A stretch of DNA of 64,000 nt from Roseovarius salincola. GTDB lineage: Bacteria; Pseudomonadota; Alphaproteobacteria; Rhodobacterales; Rhodobacteraceae. Of this stretch, positions 49,471 to 58,173 are shown piece after piece. The DNA lies in contig NZ_JAPTNL010000004.1 of assembly GCF_026891095.1 (NCBI RefSeq), forward strand, positions 1 through 64,000, given 5' to 3'. A program made the position numbers and the translations under genes. The notes below the pieces were generated by a model. It had not been told where the DNA came from. It worked only from the letters and a program-made list of their open reading frames with translations, and searched no databases. The stretch's first letter is position 1, and every line of letters begins with the position of its first letter.

Positions 49471-51293
49471 TGTGCGGAATTGTAGGTATCCTCGGGCTTC
49501 ACGAAGTCGCCCCCACCCTGGTCGAGGCGCTCAGGCGGCTGGAATATCGCGGTTATGACAGCGCCGGGATCGCCACGCTGAACGACGGTCGGCTGGATCG
49601 GCGTCGCGCCGTCGGCAAGCTCGTGAACCTTTCGGATCTGCTGGTCCATGAGCCACTGGCGGGCAAGGCCGGGATCGGCCACACCCGCTGGGCCACACAT
49701 GGCGCGCCGACGCTGTCCAACACCCACCCTCATCGCGCCGGGCCGGTGGCCGTCGTGCATAATGGTATCATCGAAAACTACCGCGAACTGCGCGCCGAAC
49801 TTGCGCAAAACGGCTTCGCCCACGAGACAGACACCGACACCGAAACGGTTGCGCTGCTGACCCGCCATCACCTCGAACAAGGGCTTGCCCCCGTGGATGC
49901 CGCGCGCCGCACGATCGAACGGCTCGAAGGCGCCTATGCGCTGCTCTTTCTGTTCGACGGCGAACCCGACCTCATGATCGCCGCCCGCAAGGGCAGCCCG
50001 CTGGCCGTCGGCCATGGCACGGGCGAGATGTTCGTGGGCTCGGATGCCATAGCGCTGGCCCCGATGACCGACCGCATCACCTATCTCGAGGAAGGCGACA
50101 TCGCCGTCGTGACGCGTGACAGCCTGACCATCACCGATATGGATGGCGCCGTCGTGGAGCGCCCGGTCAAGACCATCCGACTCAGCAATGCGCGCGTCGA
50201 CAAGGCCGGTCACAAGCACTTCATGTCCAAGGAAGTCGCCGAACAGCCCGCCGTGATCGGCGATGCGCTTGGCCATTACCTCTCGGCTGACGGGCGCGAC
50301 GTGGTCCTGCCCGGCACGGCCCTGGATTTCACCCGGATCGAACGGCTGACAATGGTCGCCTGCGGCACCGCCTATTACGCCTGCCTCACCGCGAAATACT
50401 GGTTCGAGCAGCTGGCGGGCCTGCCGGTCGATGTCGATATCGCCTCGGAATTCCGCTACCGCGAACCGCCCGTCACCCCCGGCACCGCCGCGCTTTTTGT
50501 CAGCCAGTCGGGCGAAACCGCCGACACGCTCGCGGCGCTGCGCTATTGCCGCGACAAGGCCGACACGATCCTCTCGGTGGTCAATGTCGACGAAAGCTCG
50601 ATCGCCCGCGAAAGTGACCTCGCCTTGCCGATCCTCGCGGGTCCCGAGATCGGCGTCGCCTCGACCAAGGGCTTCACCTGCCAGCTGACCGTGCTTTTGC
50701 TGCTGGCGATCAAGGCCGCGCGCGTGCGCGGCACGATGGACGAAGAGGCGGTCGCCGACCTTCTGTCGCATCTGCGCGGCCTGCCTGCCGCGATCAGTCA
50801 GGCGCTCGAGATGGACGGGGAACTGCAACGCGCCGCACGGCATCTGTCGGAACATGATCACGCACTTTTCCTGGGCCGCGGCCTGATGTTTCCTATGGCC
50901 CTTGAGGGCGCTCTTAAATTAAAAGAAATCAGCTATATACATGCCGAAGCTTATGCATCAGGCGAACTCAAGCACGGCCCGATCGCACTGATCGACAAGA
51001 AGATGCCGGTGGTCATCATGGCCCCGCGCGATGCGCTTTTCGACAAGACCGTCTCCAATATGCAGGAGGTCATGGCGCGCGGCGGCAAGGTCATGCTGAT
51101 CACCGACCGCGCCGGCGCCGCCGTCGCCGACGAGGGTATCTGGCAATTGCTGGTGATGCCCGAGGTCGACCCGGTCCTGACCCCGCTTCTCTATGCCATC
51201 CCCGCGCAGCTCTTGGCCTATCACACCGCGGTCGCCAAGGGGACGGATGTGGATCAGCCGCGCAATCTGGCGAAATCGGTGACGGTGGAATAG
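49470..51293 (+). CDS. glmS: Glutamine--fructose-6-phosphate aminotransferase (isomerizing)
   Basis: Converts fructose-6-phosphate and glutamine to glucosamine-6-phosphate, the entry step to amino sugars. 607 residues: catalytic Cys1 after Met removal (MCGIVGILGLHE), glutaminase motif TRWATHGAPTLSNTHPH, and two SIS domains with SQSGETADTLAALRYCR and LFLGRGLMFPMALEGALKLK. The C-terminus DQPRNLAKSVTVE is canonical. No glmS ribozyme is expected or seen, as the gene follows glmU without a gap. Confidence 0.96.
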   Translation: MCGIVGILGLHEVAPTLVEALRRLEYRGYDSAGIATLNDGRLDRRRAVGKLVNLSDLLVHEPLAGKAGIGHTRWATHGAPTLSNTHPHRAGPVAVVHNGIIENYRELRAELAQNGFAHETDTDTETVALLTRHHLEQGLAPVDAARRTIERLEGAYALLFLFDGEPDLMIAARKGSPLAVGHGTGEMFVGSDAIALAPMTDRITYLEEGDIAVVTRDSLTITDMDGAVVERPVKTIRLSNARVDKAGHKHFMSKEVAEQPAVIGDALGHYLSADGRDVVLPGTALDFTRIERLTMVACGTAYYACLTAKYWFEQLAGLPVDVDIASEFRYREPPVTPGTAALFVSQSGETADTLAALRYCRDKADTILSVVNVDESSIARESDLALPILAGPEIGVASTKGFTCQLTVLLLLAIKAARVRGTMDEEAVADLLSHLRGLPAAISQALEMDGELQRAARHLSEHDHALFLGRGLMFPMALEGALKLKEISYIHAEAYASGELKHGPIALIDKKMPVVIMAPRDALFDKTVSNMQEVMARGGKVMLITDRAGAAVADEGIWQLLVMPEVDPVLTPLLYAIPAQLLAYHTAVAKGTDVDQPRNLAKSVTVE

Positions 51294-51313
51294 CCCCGCG
51301 CGGCATCGGCGCG

Positions 51314-51346
51314 CAGACCGACCTGATACCGACGCGATACCGATGT
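51314..51346. repeat. 11-bp direct repeats, cluster 3
   Basis: Units: 51314-51324 CAGACCGACCT (degenerate), 51325-51335 GATACCGACGC and 51336-51346 GATACCGATGT. They lie between the convergent 3' ends of glmS and the 51384 lipoprotein gene. The central unit is identical to two units of cluster 2. Confidence 0.75.
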
Positions 51347-51383
51347 GAAACAGCGCGGCTTTCTGCCGGTCTTCAGCCGGCTT

Positions 51384-51893
51384 TCACTCGCTCAGGCGAT
51401 ACACCCTGAGTTCCGGCAATCCGGTCAGATCGGCCTCGATCAGGCGCATGGCCGACAGCGACATCTGGCTGCCCGCGCCGCGCGCCGCGTCCAATGGAAT
51501 AAGGTCCACCGACGCCGACGTGCCGCCCGCCGGGTACTCCACCCGCCCCTTGGCGGGCGCATCGACCAGCGGCGTCTTGAGCCAGAACCCCGGCTCTCCC
51601 GGCGCCCCGAGCGACGCGATGGTCACCCCCAGATCGACCGCCCCACGCCCGGCCTGCGCACCCGACCTGGCGGCCGAACGCTGTTCTTCCGAGGCGGTAT
51701 CGAAATCCTCGGCCCTCTTCGCTTCATTTGAGGGCGCGGCCGCGTCGGGGCGGGCCCTGGGATGGGCCTGGCCAGGTTCTGGCGCAGCGGATTCAACTCC
51801 GCCTGTTCCGCCTGAACGGCCCATAAGCCCTTCGACCTGCGCGCAGCCCGAAAGGGCGATGACCACGATGAAACTGGAAAGGATCGGTCTCAT
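51384..51893 (-). CDS. Putative lipoprotein of unknown function
   Basis: A 169-residue predicted lipoprotein: MRPILSSFIVVIALSGC ends in a lipobox with the lipidated Cys at 17. It is followed by a Gly/Pro/Ala/Glu-rich linker (about 25-75) and then a compact C-terminal region (AVDLGVTIASLGAPGEPGFW, LVDAPAKGRVEYPAGGTSA, LRVYRLSE) that looks beta-rich. Similar Rhodobacteraceae proteins are sometimes labelled D-galactarate dehydratase in databases, a name nothing here supports. The start at 51893 is chosen because a promoter (51900-51928) places the message start there; an ATG at 51899 adds two residues. Confidence 0.7.
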   Translation of the reverse strand: MRPILSSFIVVIALSGCAQVEGLMGRSGGTGGVESAAPEPGQAHPRARPDAAAPSNEAKRAEDFDTASEEQRSAARSGAQAGRGAVDLGVTIASLGAPGEPGFWLKTPLVDAPAKGRVEYPAGGTSASVDLIPLDAARGAGSQMSLSAMRLIEADLTGLPELRVYRLSE

Positions 51894-51899
51894 GCCCAT

Positions 51900-51928
51900 A
51901 GCTTAGCTGTGCCCGCGCCCGCCTTCAA
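51900..51928 (-). promoter_or_regulatory. Candidate promoter of the lipoprotein gene (leaderless)
   Basis: On the minus strand TTGAAG (51928-51923), 17 bases, TAAGCT (51905-51900). Six bases then separate it from the ATG at 51893. It stands back to back with the moaA promoter. Confidence 0.45.
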
Positions 51929-51943
51929 TCCGCAAGATCGGGG

Positions 51944-51972
51944 TTGCCCAACCCTGCGCCAGCACCTAGTTT
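51944..51972 (+). promoter_or_regulatory. Candidate promoter of moaA (leaderless)
   Basis: TTGCCC (51944-51949), 17 bases, TAGTTT (51967-51972). Six bases then precede the ATG at 51979. A GAGG sequence directly touches the ATG and is too close to serve as a ribosome site. There is no moco riboswitch: the gap is only 85 bases and is filled by two promoters. Confidence 0.5.
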
Positions 51973-51978
51973 CCGAGG

Positions 51979-52986
51979 ATGACCGCACCATTGATCGACC
52001 CCTTTCAGCGCGCGATTTCATACCTGCGCGTCTCCGTGACGGACCGCTGCGATTTCCGCTGCGTCTATTGCATGTCCGAGAACATGACCTTCCTGCCCAA
52101 GAAAGAGCTGCTGACGCTCGAGGAGCTGGACAGGATGTGCTCGACCTTCATTCGCCTCGGCGTCGAGAAGCTGCGCATCACCGGCGGCGAACCACTGGTG
52201 CGCAAGGGGATCATGACCTTCTTCCAGTCGATGACGCGCCATCTTGAATCGGGCGATCTGCGCGAATTGACCCTGACCACCAATGGCAGCCAGCTTGAAC
52301 GCTTCGCCGACGATCTGTTCGCCGCCGGGGTGCGGCGGGTCAATATCTCGCTCGATACGCTGGACGAACAGAAATTCGCCGACATCACCCGCTGGGGCCG
52401 CCTGCCCCAGGTCATCAAGGGAATCGATGCCGCACAGCGCGCCGGAATGCGGGTGAAGATCAACACCGTCGCACTCAAGGGCTTCAACGAGGACGAACTT
52501 TTCACCCTTGTCGAATGGTGCAGGAGCCGCGACATGGACCTCACCTTCATCGAGGTGATGCCGATGGGCGATATCGGCAACGAGGACCGCCTTGGCCAAT
52601 ACTGGAAACTGAGCGATCTGCGCGCCCAGCTGGCGCAGCACTACACGCTGAACGACCTCAGCGAGCGCAGCGGCGGCCCCGCGCGCTATGTGCGGCTCGA
52701 AGAGACCGGCCAGAAGATCGGCTTCATCACCCCGCTGACCCATAATTTCTGCGAAAGCTGCAACCGCGTGCGCCTGACCTGCACGGGCGAGCTTTACATG
52801 TGCCTCGGCCAGGAAGACATGGCCGACCTGCGCGCGCCGCTGCGCAACAACCCCGCCAGCGACGCCCCCCTTGAAGAGGCCATTCGCGACGCCATCGCGC
52901 GCAAGCCGAAGGGCCATGATTTCGACTATTCGCGCCAGACGGTGGACGGGCGCGTGACCCGCCACATGAGCCATACCGGCGGCTGA
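51979..52986 (+). CDS. moaA: GTP 3',8-cyclase
   Basis: Radical-SAM enzyme that turns GTP into 3',8-cyclo-7,8-dihydro-GTP, the first step of molybdenum cofactor synthesis. 335 residues: N-terminal radical-SAM cluster at Cys24, Cys28 and Cys31 (CDFRCVYC), followed by ITGGEPL and NISLDTLD. The C-terminal second 4Fe-4S cluster is [20 protein letters not shown], and the chain ends in the conserved Gly-Gly (HTGG). The partner moaC is not in the window. waaA follows by seven bases, so they may be co-transcribed. Confidence 0.95.
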   Translation: MTAPLIDPFQRAISYLRVSVTDRCDFRCVYCMSENMTFLPKKELLTLEELDRMCSTFIRLGVEKLRITGGEPLVRKGIMTFFQSMTRHLESGDLRELTLTTNGSQLERFADDLFAAGVRRVNISLDTLDEQKFADITRWGRLPQVIKGIDAAQRAGMRVKINTVALKGFNEDELFTLVEWCRSRDMDLTFIEVMPMGDIGNEDRLGQYWKLSDLRAQLAQHYTLNDLSERSGGPARYVRLEETGQKIGFITPLTHNFCESCNRVRLTCTGELYMCLGQEDMADLRAPLRNNPASDAPLEEAIRDAIARKPKGHDFDYSRQTVDGRVTRHMSHTGG

Positions 52987-52993
52987 CGCACGG

Positions 52994-54274
52994 ATGGGCT
53001 GGCGGCCGCTTCCCCTTCGAATCTACACGCTTGCCGCCGACCTGCTGGCCCCCATCGCCTATCGGCGGGTACGCGCCAAACTTCTGGCGCATGGCACCGG
53101 ACGCTCGCGTTTGCGCGAACGCATCGGCCATGCCACCGCCGCACGCCCCGACGGGCGGCTGATCTGGTTTCACGCGGCCAGCGTCGGCGAAAGCCTTTCG
53201 GTTCTGCGCCTGATCGCGCATTTGGGGCAGACCGACGCCAACTGGCATTTCCTGATCACCTCGGGCACAGCCACATCCGGCAAGGTGCTGGCCGACCGCC
53301 TGCCGCCACGCTGCCAGCACCAGTTTGCGCCGCTCGACAGCCGCGCCGCAGTGGGCCGCTTTCTGGCCCATTGGCGCCCCGATCTGGCGATCTTCGTCGA
53401 AAGCGAATTCTGGCCCCAGATGCTGGGCATGACCCACGCAGCCGGGGTGCCGATGGCGCTGTTGAACGCGCGGATTTCTGATCGCTCGATGCGCGGCTGG
53501 AAACGCTTTGGCCGGACCGCGCGACACCTTTTGGGGATGTTCTCGCTCATCCATTGCCAGGACCGCCGCACAGAGGCCAATCTGCACGATCTGGGGTTGG
53601 TCCATGCCCGTGCGGGGCGCAACCTCAAGTCGCTTTCGGGGCCATTGCCCCATGACGCGGAGGCGCTGGCACGGATGCGGGCGGCACTGGGCACACGCCC
53701 CGTCTGGCTTGCCAGTTCCACGCATCCCGGCGAGGACGAAATCGTGCTTGCCGCACATGCCAACCTGATCGAGCGCTGGCCCGAGCTGCTGCTGATACTC
53801 GTGCCGCGCCACCCCGAACGCGCCCCGGACATCGAAGCGCTGATCGCCAAGGCCGGGCTATGCGCGATGCGCCGGGCTTCGGGCGCGCTGCCCGAGGCGC
53901 GGACACAAGTCTACCTGGCCGACACGCTTGGAGAGACTGGGCTCTGGTATCGCCTGTCGCCCATCACCTGTCTTTGCGGCTCCTTCGTGCCGGTGGGCGG
54001 GCACAACCCCTATGAACCCGCCCATGCGGGATCGGCGCTCATTCATGGCCCGTTTCACGCCAATTTCGCCGACACCTATGACGAGCTGCACGCCGCTGGC
54101 GCGAGCACCGAGGTCACCGATGAATCGACCCTCGCAAAGGCCGTCGCTGAATTGCTGGCCGATCCCGGCGCGCAGGACGGGGCGCGGGGGCGGATCGAGG
54201 CCTTTGCCCACGCGCAGGAAGATGCGCTCGATGCGCTGGCGCTGGACCTTTCGGCGCTCATGGATCCGGTGTAA
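52994..54274 (+). CDS. waaA: 3-deoxy-D-manno-octulosonic acid (Kdo) transferase
   Basis: Adds Kdo to lipid A precursor at the inner membrane, linking lipid A and LPS core. 426 residues of the GT30 family. Typical segments are IWFHAASVGESLSVLRLI (about 57-74), ESEFWPQML, LLNARISDRS, LASSTHPGEDEIVL, LVPRHPERAPDI and the nucleotide-sugar site FVPVGGHNPYEPAHAGSALI. The usual N-terminal membrane anchor is short but present (LPLRIYTLAADLLAPIAY). A glycosyltransferase of LPS-core type follows. Confidence 0.94.
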   Translation: MGWRPLPLRIYTLAADLLAPIAYRRVRAKLLAHGTGRSRLRERIGHATAARPDGRLIWFHAASVGESLSVLRLIAHLGQTDANWHFLITSGTATSGKVLADRLPPRCQHQFAPLDSRAAVGRFLAHWRPDLAIFVESEFWPQMLGMTHAAGVPMALLNARISDRSMRGWKRFGRTARHLLGMFSLIHCQDRRTEANLHDLGLVHARAGRNLKSLSGPLPHDAEALARMRAALGTRPVWLASSTHPGEDEIVLAAHANLIERWPELLLILVPRHPERAPDIEALIAKAGLCAMRRASGALPEARTQVYLADTLGETGLWYRLSPITCLCGSFVPVGGHNPYEPAHAGSALIHGPFHANFADTYDELHAAGASTEVTDESTLAKAVAELLADPGAQDGARGRIEAFAHAQEDALDALALDLSALMDPV

Positions 54275-54309
54275 GAGCCGCAAAAGGATCATCAGCCAAG
54301 GCCCGCGCC

Positions 54310-55356
54310 ATGTCTCACCCCGCCGACGCCATCGACGTGATCGCCCCGAACTTCAAGGCGCGCATGTCGGGCGTGACATCGACCGTGTTCCGCCTTGTCC
54401 CGATCCAGGCGGAAATGATGCGCATCGCAACGGCGGGGCCGAATATCCCGCCCGAAATCCCGCAGATCCCCAGTGCCAGCCTGCCCGGCATGAGCCGCCG
54501 CCGCCGGGTCTGGCACGCGCGGCGCAACAACGAGATGCTGGCGGGAATCGCGCTCAAACGCCTGCTGCGCAAGGATCTGAAACTGGTCTTCACCTCGGCC
54601 GCGCAGCGCGATCACAAGAAGCTGACCAAGTGGATGATCCGGCAGATGGATCACGTGGTGGCGACCTCAGCGCGCTCGGCCTCGTTTCTGGAGGTCGAAG
54701 CGCAGGTGATCCACCACGGCATCGACGTGGCGCGGTTCGCCCCGGTTGCCGACAAACCGGCGCTGCGCGCCGAACTGGGCCTGCCGCAGGACAAGTTGCT
54801 GGTGGGCTGTTTCGGGCGCATCCGCCCGCAGAAGGGCAACGACCTTTTCACCGACATGATGCTGCGCCTGCTGCCCGAGCGCCCCGATGCGGTGGCGGTG
54901 ATAATGGGCGGCGTGACCGATCAGTTCCGCGATTTCCACGCCGGGCTGGTGGACAAGGTCAAGGCCGCAGGGCTGAAGGATCGCTTCCTCTTCCTGCCCG
55001 AGGATCCGCATTGGGACGTGTCGCGCTGGTTCAAGGCGCTGGACCTTTATATCGCGCCGCAACGCTGGGAGGGTTTCGGCCTCACACCGCTCGAGGCGAT
55101 GGCCTGCGGCGTGCCGGTGGTGGCGACGCGGGCCGGCGCATTCGAGGAGCTGGTGCAGGATGGCGAGACCGGCACGCTGGTCGATATCGAGGATATCGGG
55201 GCCATGAGCACCGCCACCGCGCGCCTGCTGGACGATGCGGAACTGCGCGCGACCTGGTCGGCCAATGCCCGCACCCATGCCGAGACCCATTGCCGGATCG
55301 AACAGGAAGCCGAGGCGCTCTGCGCGATCTACCGCGCGCTTCTGGACGAAGCCTAG
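54310..55356 (+). CDS. Glycosyltransferase family 4 protein, LPS-core type (LpcC-like)
   Basis: A 348-residue GT-B glycosyltransferase of family 4. The C-terminal donor-binding motif is visible: LVGCFGRIRPQKGNDLF, then WEGFGLTPLEAMACGVPVVA (E-x7-E). The N-terminus has PNFKARMSGVTSTVFRLVPI. It resembles LpcC, the mannosyltransferase acting on Kdo in rhizobial LPS core, and lies 35 bases after waaA, which supports a core role. The sugar transferred is not determined. The stop is followed by the third copy of a 3'-UTR element. Confidence 0.88.
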   Translation: MSHPADAIDVIAPNFKARMSGVTSTVFRLVPIQAEMMRIATAGPNIPPEIPQIPSASLPGMSRRRRVWHARRNNEMLAGIALKRLLRKDLKLVFTSAAQRDHKKLTKWMIRQMDHVVATSARSASFLEVEAQVIHHGIDVARFAPVADKPALRAELGLPQDKLLVGCFGRIRPQKGNDLFTDMMLRLLPERPDAVAVIMGGVTDQFRDFHAGLVDKVKAAGLKDRFLFLPEDPHWDVSRWFKALDLYIAPQRWEGFGLTPLEAMACGVPVVATRAGAFEELVQDGETGTLVDIEDIGAMSTATARLLDDAELRATWSANARTHAETHCRIEQEAEALCAIYRALLDEA

Positions 55357-55363
55357 GCAAGGC

Positions 55364-55410
55364 CGGGGGCGCTGCCCCCGGACCCCCGAGGTATTTTCAG
55401 CCAGATGAAA
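55364..55410 (+). repeat. 3'-UTR repeat element, copy 3
   Basis: Begins eight bases after the glycosyltransferase stop: CGGGGGC-GCT-GCCCCCG hairpin (55364-55380), then GACCCCC and the core GAGGTATTTTCAGCCAGATG (55388-55407) AAA. The hairpin sequence GGGGGCGCTGCCCCC is identical to that of copy 1 at 9146-9160. It also lies just beyond the 3' end of the convergent M20 gene. Confidence 0.65.
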
Positions 55411-55425
55411 GGGGCGCAGCGCGCC

Positions 55426-56589
55426 TCAGCCAATGGGCATGCGCTGTTCGATGATCCCGGCCCACCAGCTGCAGCCCGAGGGGATCACCGCGTCGTTGAA
55501 ATTGTAGTCGGGGTTGTGAACCATCGCCGTGTCGCCATTGCCCACAAGGATATAGGCGCCGGGGCGTTCTTCGAGCATGAAGGCGAAATCCTCGCCGCCC
55601 ATGACCAGCGGGGCTTCGTCGCATTGCCCCGATACCGAGCGCGCCACCTCGGCGGCGAAATCGGTCTGGGCGTCATGGTTCACCATCACCGGGTAGTTGC
55701 GTTCGTAATCAAGTGTCGCGCGCCCGCCGAACCCCGCCGGGATCGTGTCGCAAAGTGCCTGCATCCGGGCCTCGACCAGGTCGCGCATCCCGGCGTCGAG
55801 CGTGCGGGCGGTGCCGATCATATGGACGCGTGCGGGGATCACGTTGAAGGCGTCCGAACTGGTCTTGAGGGCGGTGACCGACACGACCGCCTGTTGGGTC
55901 GGATCGACATTGCGGCTGACGATGGTCTGAAGCGCCAGCACCAAGTGACTTGCGATCACCGTCGGGTCGATCGTGTCATGCGGCTTGGCGGCATGGCCGC
56001 CCTGCCCTTCGATCACGATTTCGAATTTGTCGGTGGCGGCAAAGAACGGACCCGGACGGATGGCGAACCGGCCCTCGGGGATGCCGGGCCAGTTATGCAT
56101 GCCGTAGACCTCGTCGATGGCGAAGCGCTCCATCAGCCCGTCGGCACACATCTCGCGCCCGCCACCGCCGCCCTCTTCGGCGGGCTGGAAGATCACCACG
56201 CAGGTGCCGTCGAAATTGCGCGTTTCGGCCAGGTAGCGCGCCGCACCAAGCAGCATCGAGGTATGCCCGTCATGGCCGCAGGCATGCATCTTGCCCGGCT
56301 CGCTCGAGGCATAATCCAGACCCGTCGTCTCGTGGATCGGCAGCGCGTCCATGTCGGCGCGCAGCCCCACCACCTTGCCCGAACCGGTCTGGCGCCCCTT
56401 GATCACACCGACCACCCCGGTGCGCCCCAGCCCCGTCACCACCTCGTCGCAGCCGAATGCGCGCAGCCTTTCCGCGACCAGATCAGCGGTGCGGTGGGTG
56501 TCGAACAGCAATTCGGGATGCTGGTGCAGATCGCGCCGCCATGCGGTGATCTCGTCATGGAGTTCGGCGAAACGGTTCTTCACGGGCAT
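55426..56589 (-). CDS. M20 family metallo-amidohydrolase (hippurate hydrolase-like)
   Basis: A 387-residue M20D peptidase/amidohydrolase that would cleave N-acyl amino acids or amino-acid conjugates. Metal-site motifs: MHACGHDGHTSMLLGAARYL (about 97-116), FQPAEEGGGGG with the catalytic Glu, the His of MHNWPGIPEGRFA, and VMGGEDFAFML near the C-terminus. The start at 56589 (MPVKNRFAELHDEI) fits the family. It is downstream of the class V enzyme gene by 28 bases, likely the same transcript. The physiological substrate is unknown. Confidence 0.88.
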   Translation of the reverse strand: MPVKNRFAELHDEITAWRRDLHQHPELLFDTHRTADLVAERLRAFGCDEVVTGLGRTGVVGVIKGRQTGSGKVVGLRADMDALPIHETTGLDYASSEPGKMHACGHDGHTSMLLGAARYLAETRNFDGTCVVIFQPAEEGGGGGREMCADGLMERFAIDEVYGMHNWPGIPEGRFAIRPGPFFAATDKFEIVIEGQGGHAAKPHDTIDPTVIASHLVLALQTIVSRNVDPTQQAVVSVTALKTSSDAFNVIPARVHMIGTARTLDAGMRDLVEARMQALCDTIPAGFGGRATLDYERNYPVMVNHDAQTDFAAEVARSVSGQCDEAPLVMGGEDFAFMLEERPGAYILVGNGDTAMVHNPDYNFNDAVIPSGCSWWAGIIEQRMPIG

Positions 56590-56617
56590 GGGTCTGTCCT
56601 TTGTCCGGGCACGGCCT

Positions 56618-57871
56618 TCAGGCCGCCACCTGCTGCATGGCCGAGAGGAAGCGGCGCACCTCGTCCTCGGTATTGTAATGGCTCATCGACACGCGCACGC
56701 ATTCATCGAACCCCAGCGGGCCGAGCACATTGCCGCAATAATGGTCGTTCTTGCGGATATGCACCCGGATGCCGTTCTCGCGCAGATGCGTCACCAGATC
56801 CGCCGCACCGATGGAGCGGCAGCGCAGTGACACGACGCCTTCGCGCCCCTCGATGGCCGCGCCGCCGATGATCTCGACCCCGGGCATGTCCACAAGCCCC
56901 GGCAAGTTTCCCGCGCCCTGCATCATGGCGCGCGTCAGGTCCTGCTCATGGGCGCGGATCGCGCGCGCCGCGGCCTCCAGCCTGACGCGGCGGTCGGCAC
57001 TGTCGCTGAACGCCCCGCCCAGCCATTCCAGATAGGCCACCACATCCGAGAATGCCGCATAGGCGCCGGTGTCGCGCGTGCCCATCTCCCAGTTCGCCGC
57101 CGGGCCGTTGCGGATCTGCTCCTTGGGGCAATCGGTCAGCCGCTCCGAGGCCCAACCCACACCGTAACCATGGCGCGAGAACATCTTGTAGGGCGAGACG
57201 GCATAGCCATCCGCGCCGATCGCATCCACATCGACCGCTCCGTGGCTGGCATGCTGGATGCCGTCGACGATGATGAAACAGTCCGGCGCGACTTCGCGAA
57301 TCGCGGCGGCGATCGCCTCGACATCCACCGCCATGCCGGTGACCGGCGAAGTATGCACGATGCTGGCAACGCGGGTCTCGGGCGTCAGCGCCGCGCGATA
57401 CGCGGCGACATCCACGGTGCCGCTGGCATTGTCATGGGCCACGCTGACCAGTGGGCGGCCCGTCACTTCGGCCCAACGGGCCATGGCGCTGGCGGATGCC
57501 GGGTGCTCCAGCGTCGAACCCAGCATCATCCCGCCCGGCTGCGCCCCGAGCGCTGCGGTGCGGATCAGACGAAACAACACCTCGGTGCCGCTTTCGCCGA
57601 CAAAGACCTGACCGCCGGGCGCATTGAAAAACAGCGCCATGTCGGCCTTGCCGCGCGCGATGGCCGCCATCAGGGCCGCCGAGGCCGGGTTGTCGCGCCC
57701 CTGATTGTCGGGGTAGCCCGCATAGGCGGCGGATGTCTCGATCACCGATTTCAGGCGCAGCGCGCCGCCGGCATTCTCGAAAAAGATGCGCGGCCCCTCG
57801 AAGGGGCACGTCTCCACATGGGCGAAACGGGCGCGCACGGCCTCCATCAGGCCGGGGGTCTGGGCGATCAT
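56618..57871 (-). CDS. Class V aminotransferase-fold PLP enzyme (cysteine desulfurase-like)
   Basis: A 417-residue fold-type I PLP protein resembling the VC1184-type 'cysteine desulfurase-like' group. The PLP Lys is in YAVSPYKMFSRHGYG (about 225-239); HTSPVTGMAVDVEAI and DGIQHASHGAVDVDAIG bear the cofactor Asp/His. The flexible Cys loop of true desulfurases is not obvious, so the reaction could be a lyase or transamination. GGAAGG precedes the ATG at 57871. It is divergent from the YeeE-type sulfur transporter, which makes a sulfur-related role attractive but unproven. Confidence 0.82.
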   Translation of the reverse strand: MIAQTPGLMEAVRARFAHVETCPFEGPRIFFENAGGALRLKSVIETSAAYAGYPDNQGRDNPASAALMAAIARGKADMALFFNAPGGQVFVGESGTEVLFRLIRTAALGAQPGGMMLGSTLEHPASASAMARWAEVTGRPLVSVAHDNASGTVDVAAYRAALTPETRVASIVHTSPVTGMAVDVEAIAAAIREVAPDCFIIVDGIQHASHGAVDVDAIGADGYAVSPYKMFSRHGYGVGWASERLTDCPKEQIRNGPAANWEMGTRDTGAYAAFSDVVAYLEWLGGAFSDSADRRVRLEAAARAIRAHEQDLTRAMMQGAGNLPGLVDMPGVEIIGGAAIEGREGVVSLRCRSIGAADLVTHLRENGIRVHIRKNDHYCGNVLGPLGFDECVRVSMSHYNTEDEVRRFLSAMQQVAA

Positions 57872-58173
57872 GGGTCTGCCTTCCTGTCGGACGGGTCGTC
57901 TCTCGGGGGCCGACAATCCGCCAGCGCCGGACGGAATTCAAGCCCCAAGGCCGCCGGCACCCGCCCGCAGCGAAAAAGAACCGGGATCGCCGCCACCCGG
58001 CAAGAGCCGAACAGCTGGGCCCCGCCGGCACGCGCGGCAAGACAGGCGTTCTGCCGATCCGGCCGCACCGGAACAGCGTCCCGCTCACGCCCGATGCAAC
58101 ATATGGAGACATGCTTGATCGTGCATGGATTTGGCCTCATCTGGGACAAAATTCCTGTTCTGGGGGAAAGCTC
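57872..58173. other. 302-base divergent intergenic region
   Basis: Contains the two divergent promoters but no gene is seen. The best candidate for the plus strand is TTGATC at 58117-58122 with CATCTG 17 bases further on (58140-58145), about 23 bases before the expected leader end. No clear dyad or repeat was found. Confidence 0.35.

Noticed and set aside
49445-49475. glmS ribozyme at the glmU/glmS junction
   Set aside because: The stop and start overlap by one base, so there is no untranslated leader to hold a ribozyme.
51900-51978. Molybdenum-cofactor riboswitch before moaA
   Set aside because: The 85-base gap is occupied by two back-to-back promoters and the predicted message is leaderless, leaving no room for an aptamer.
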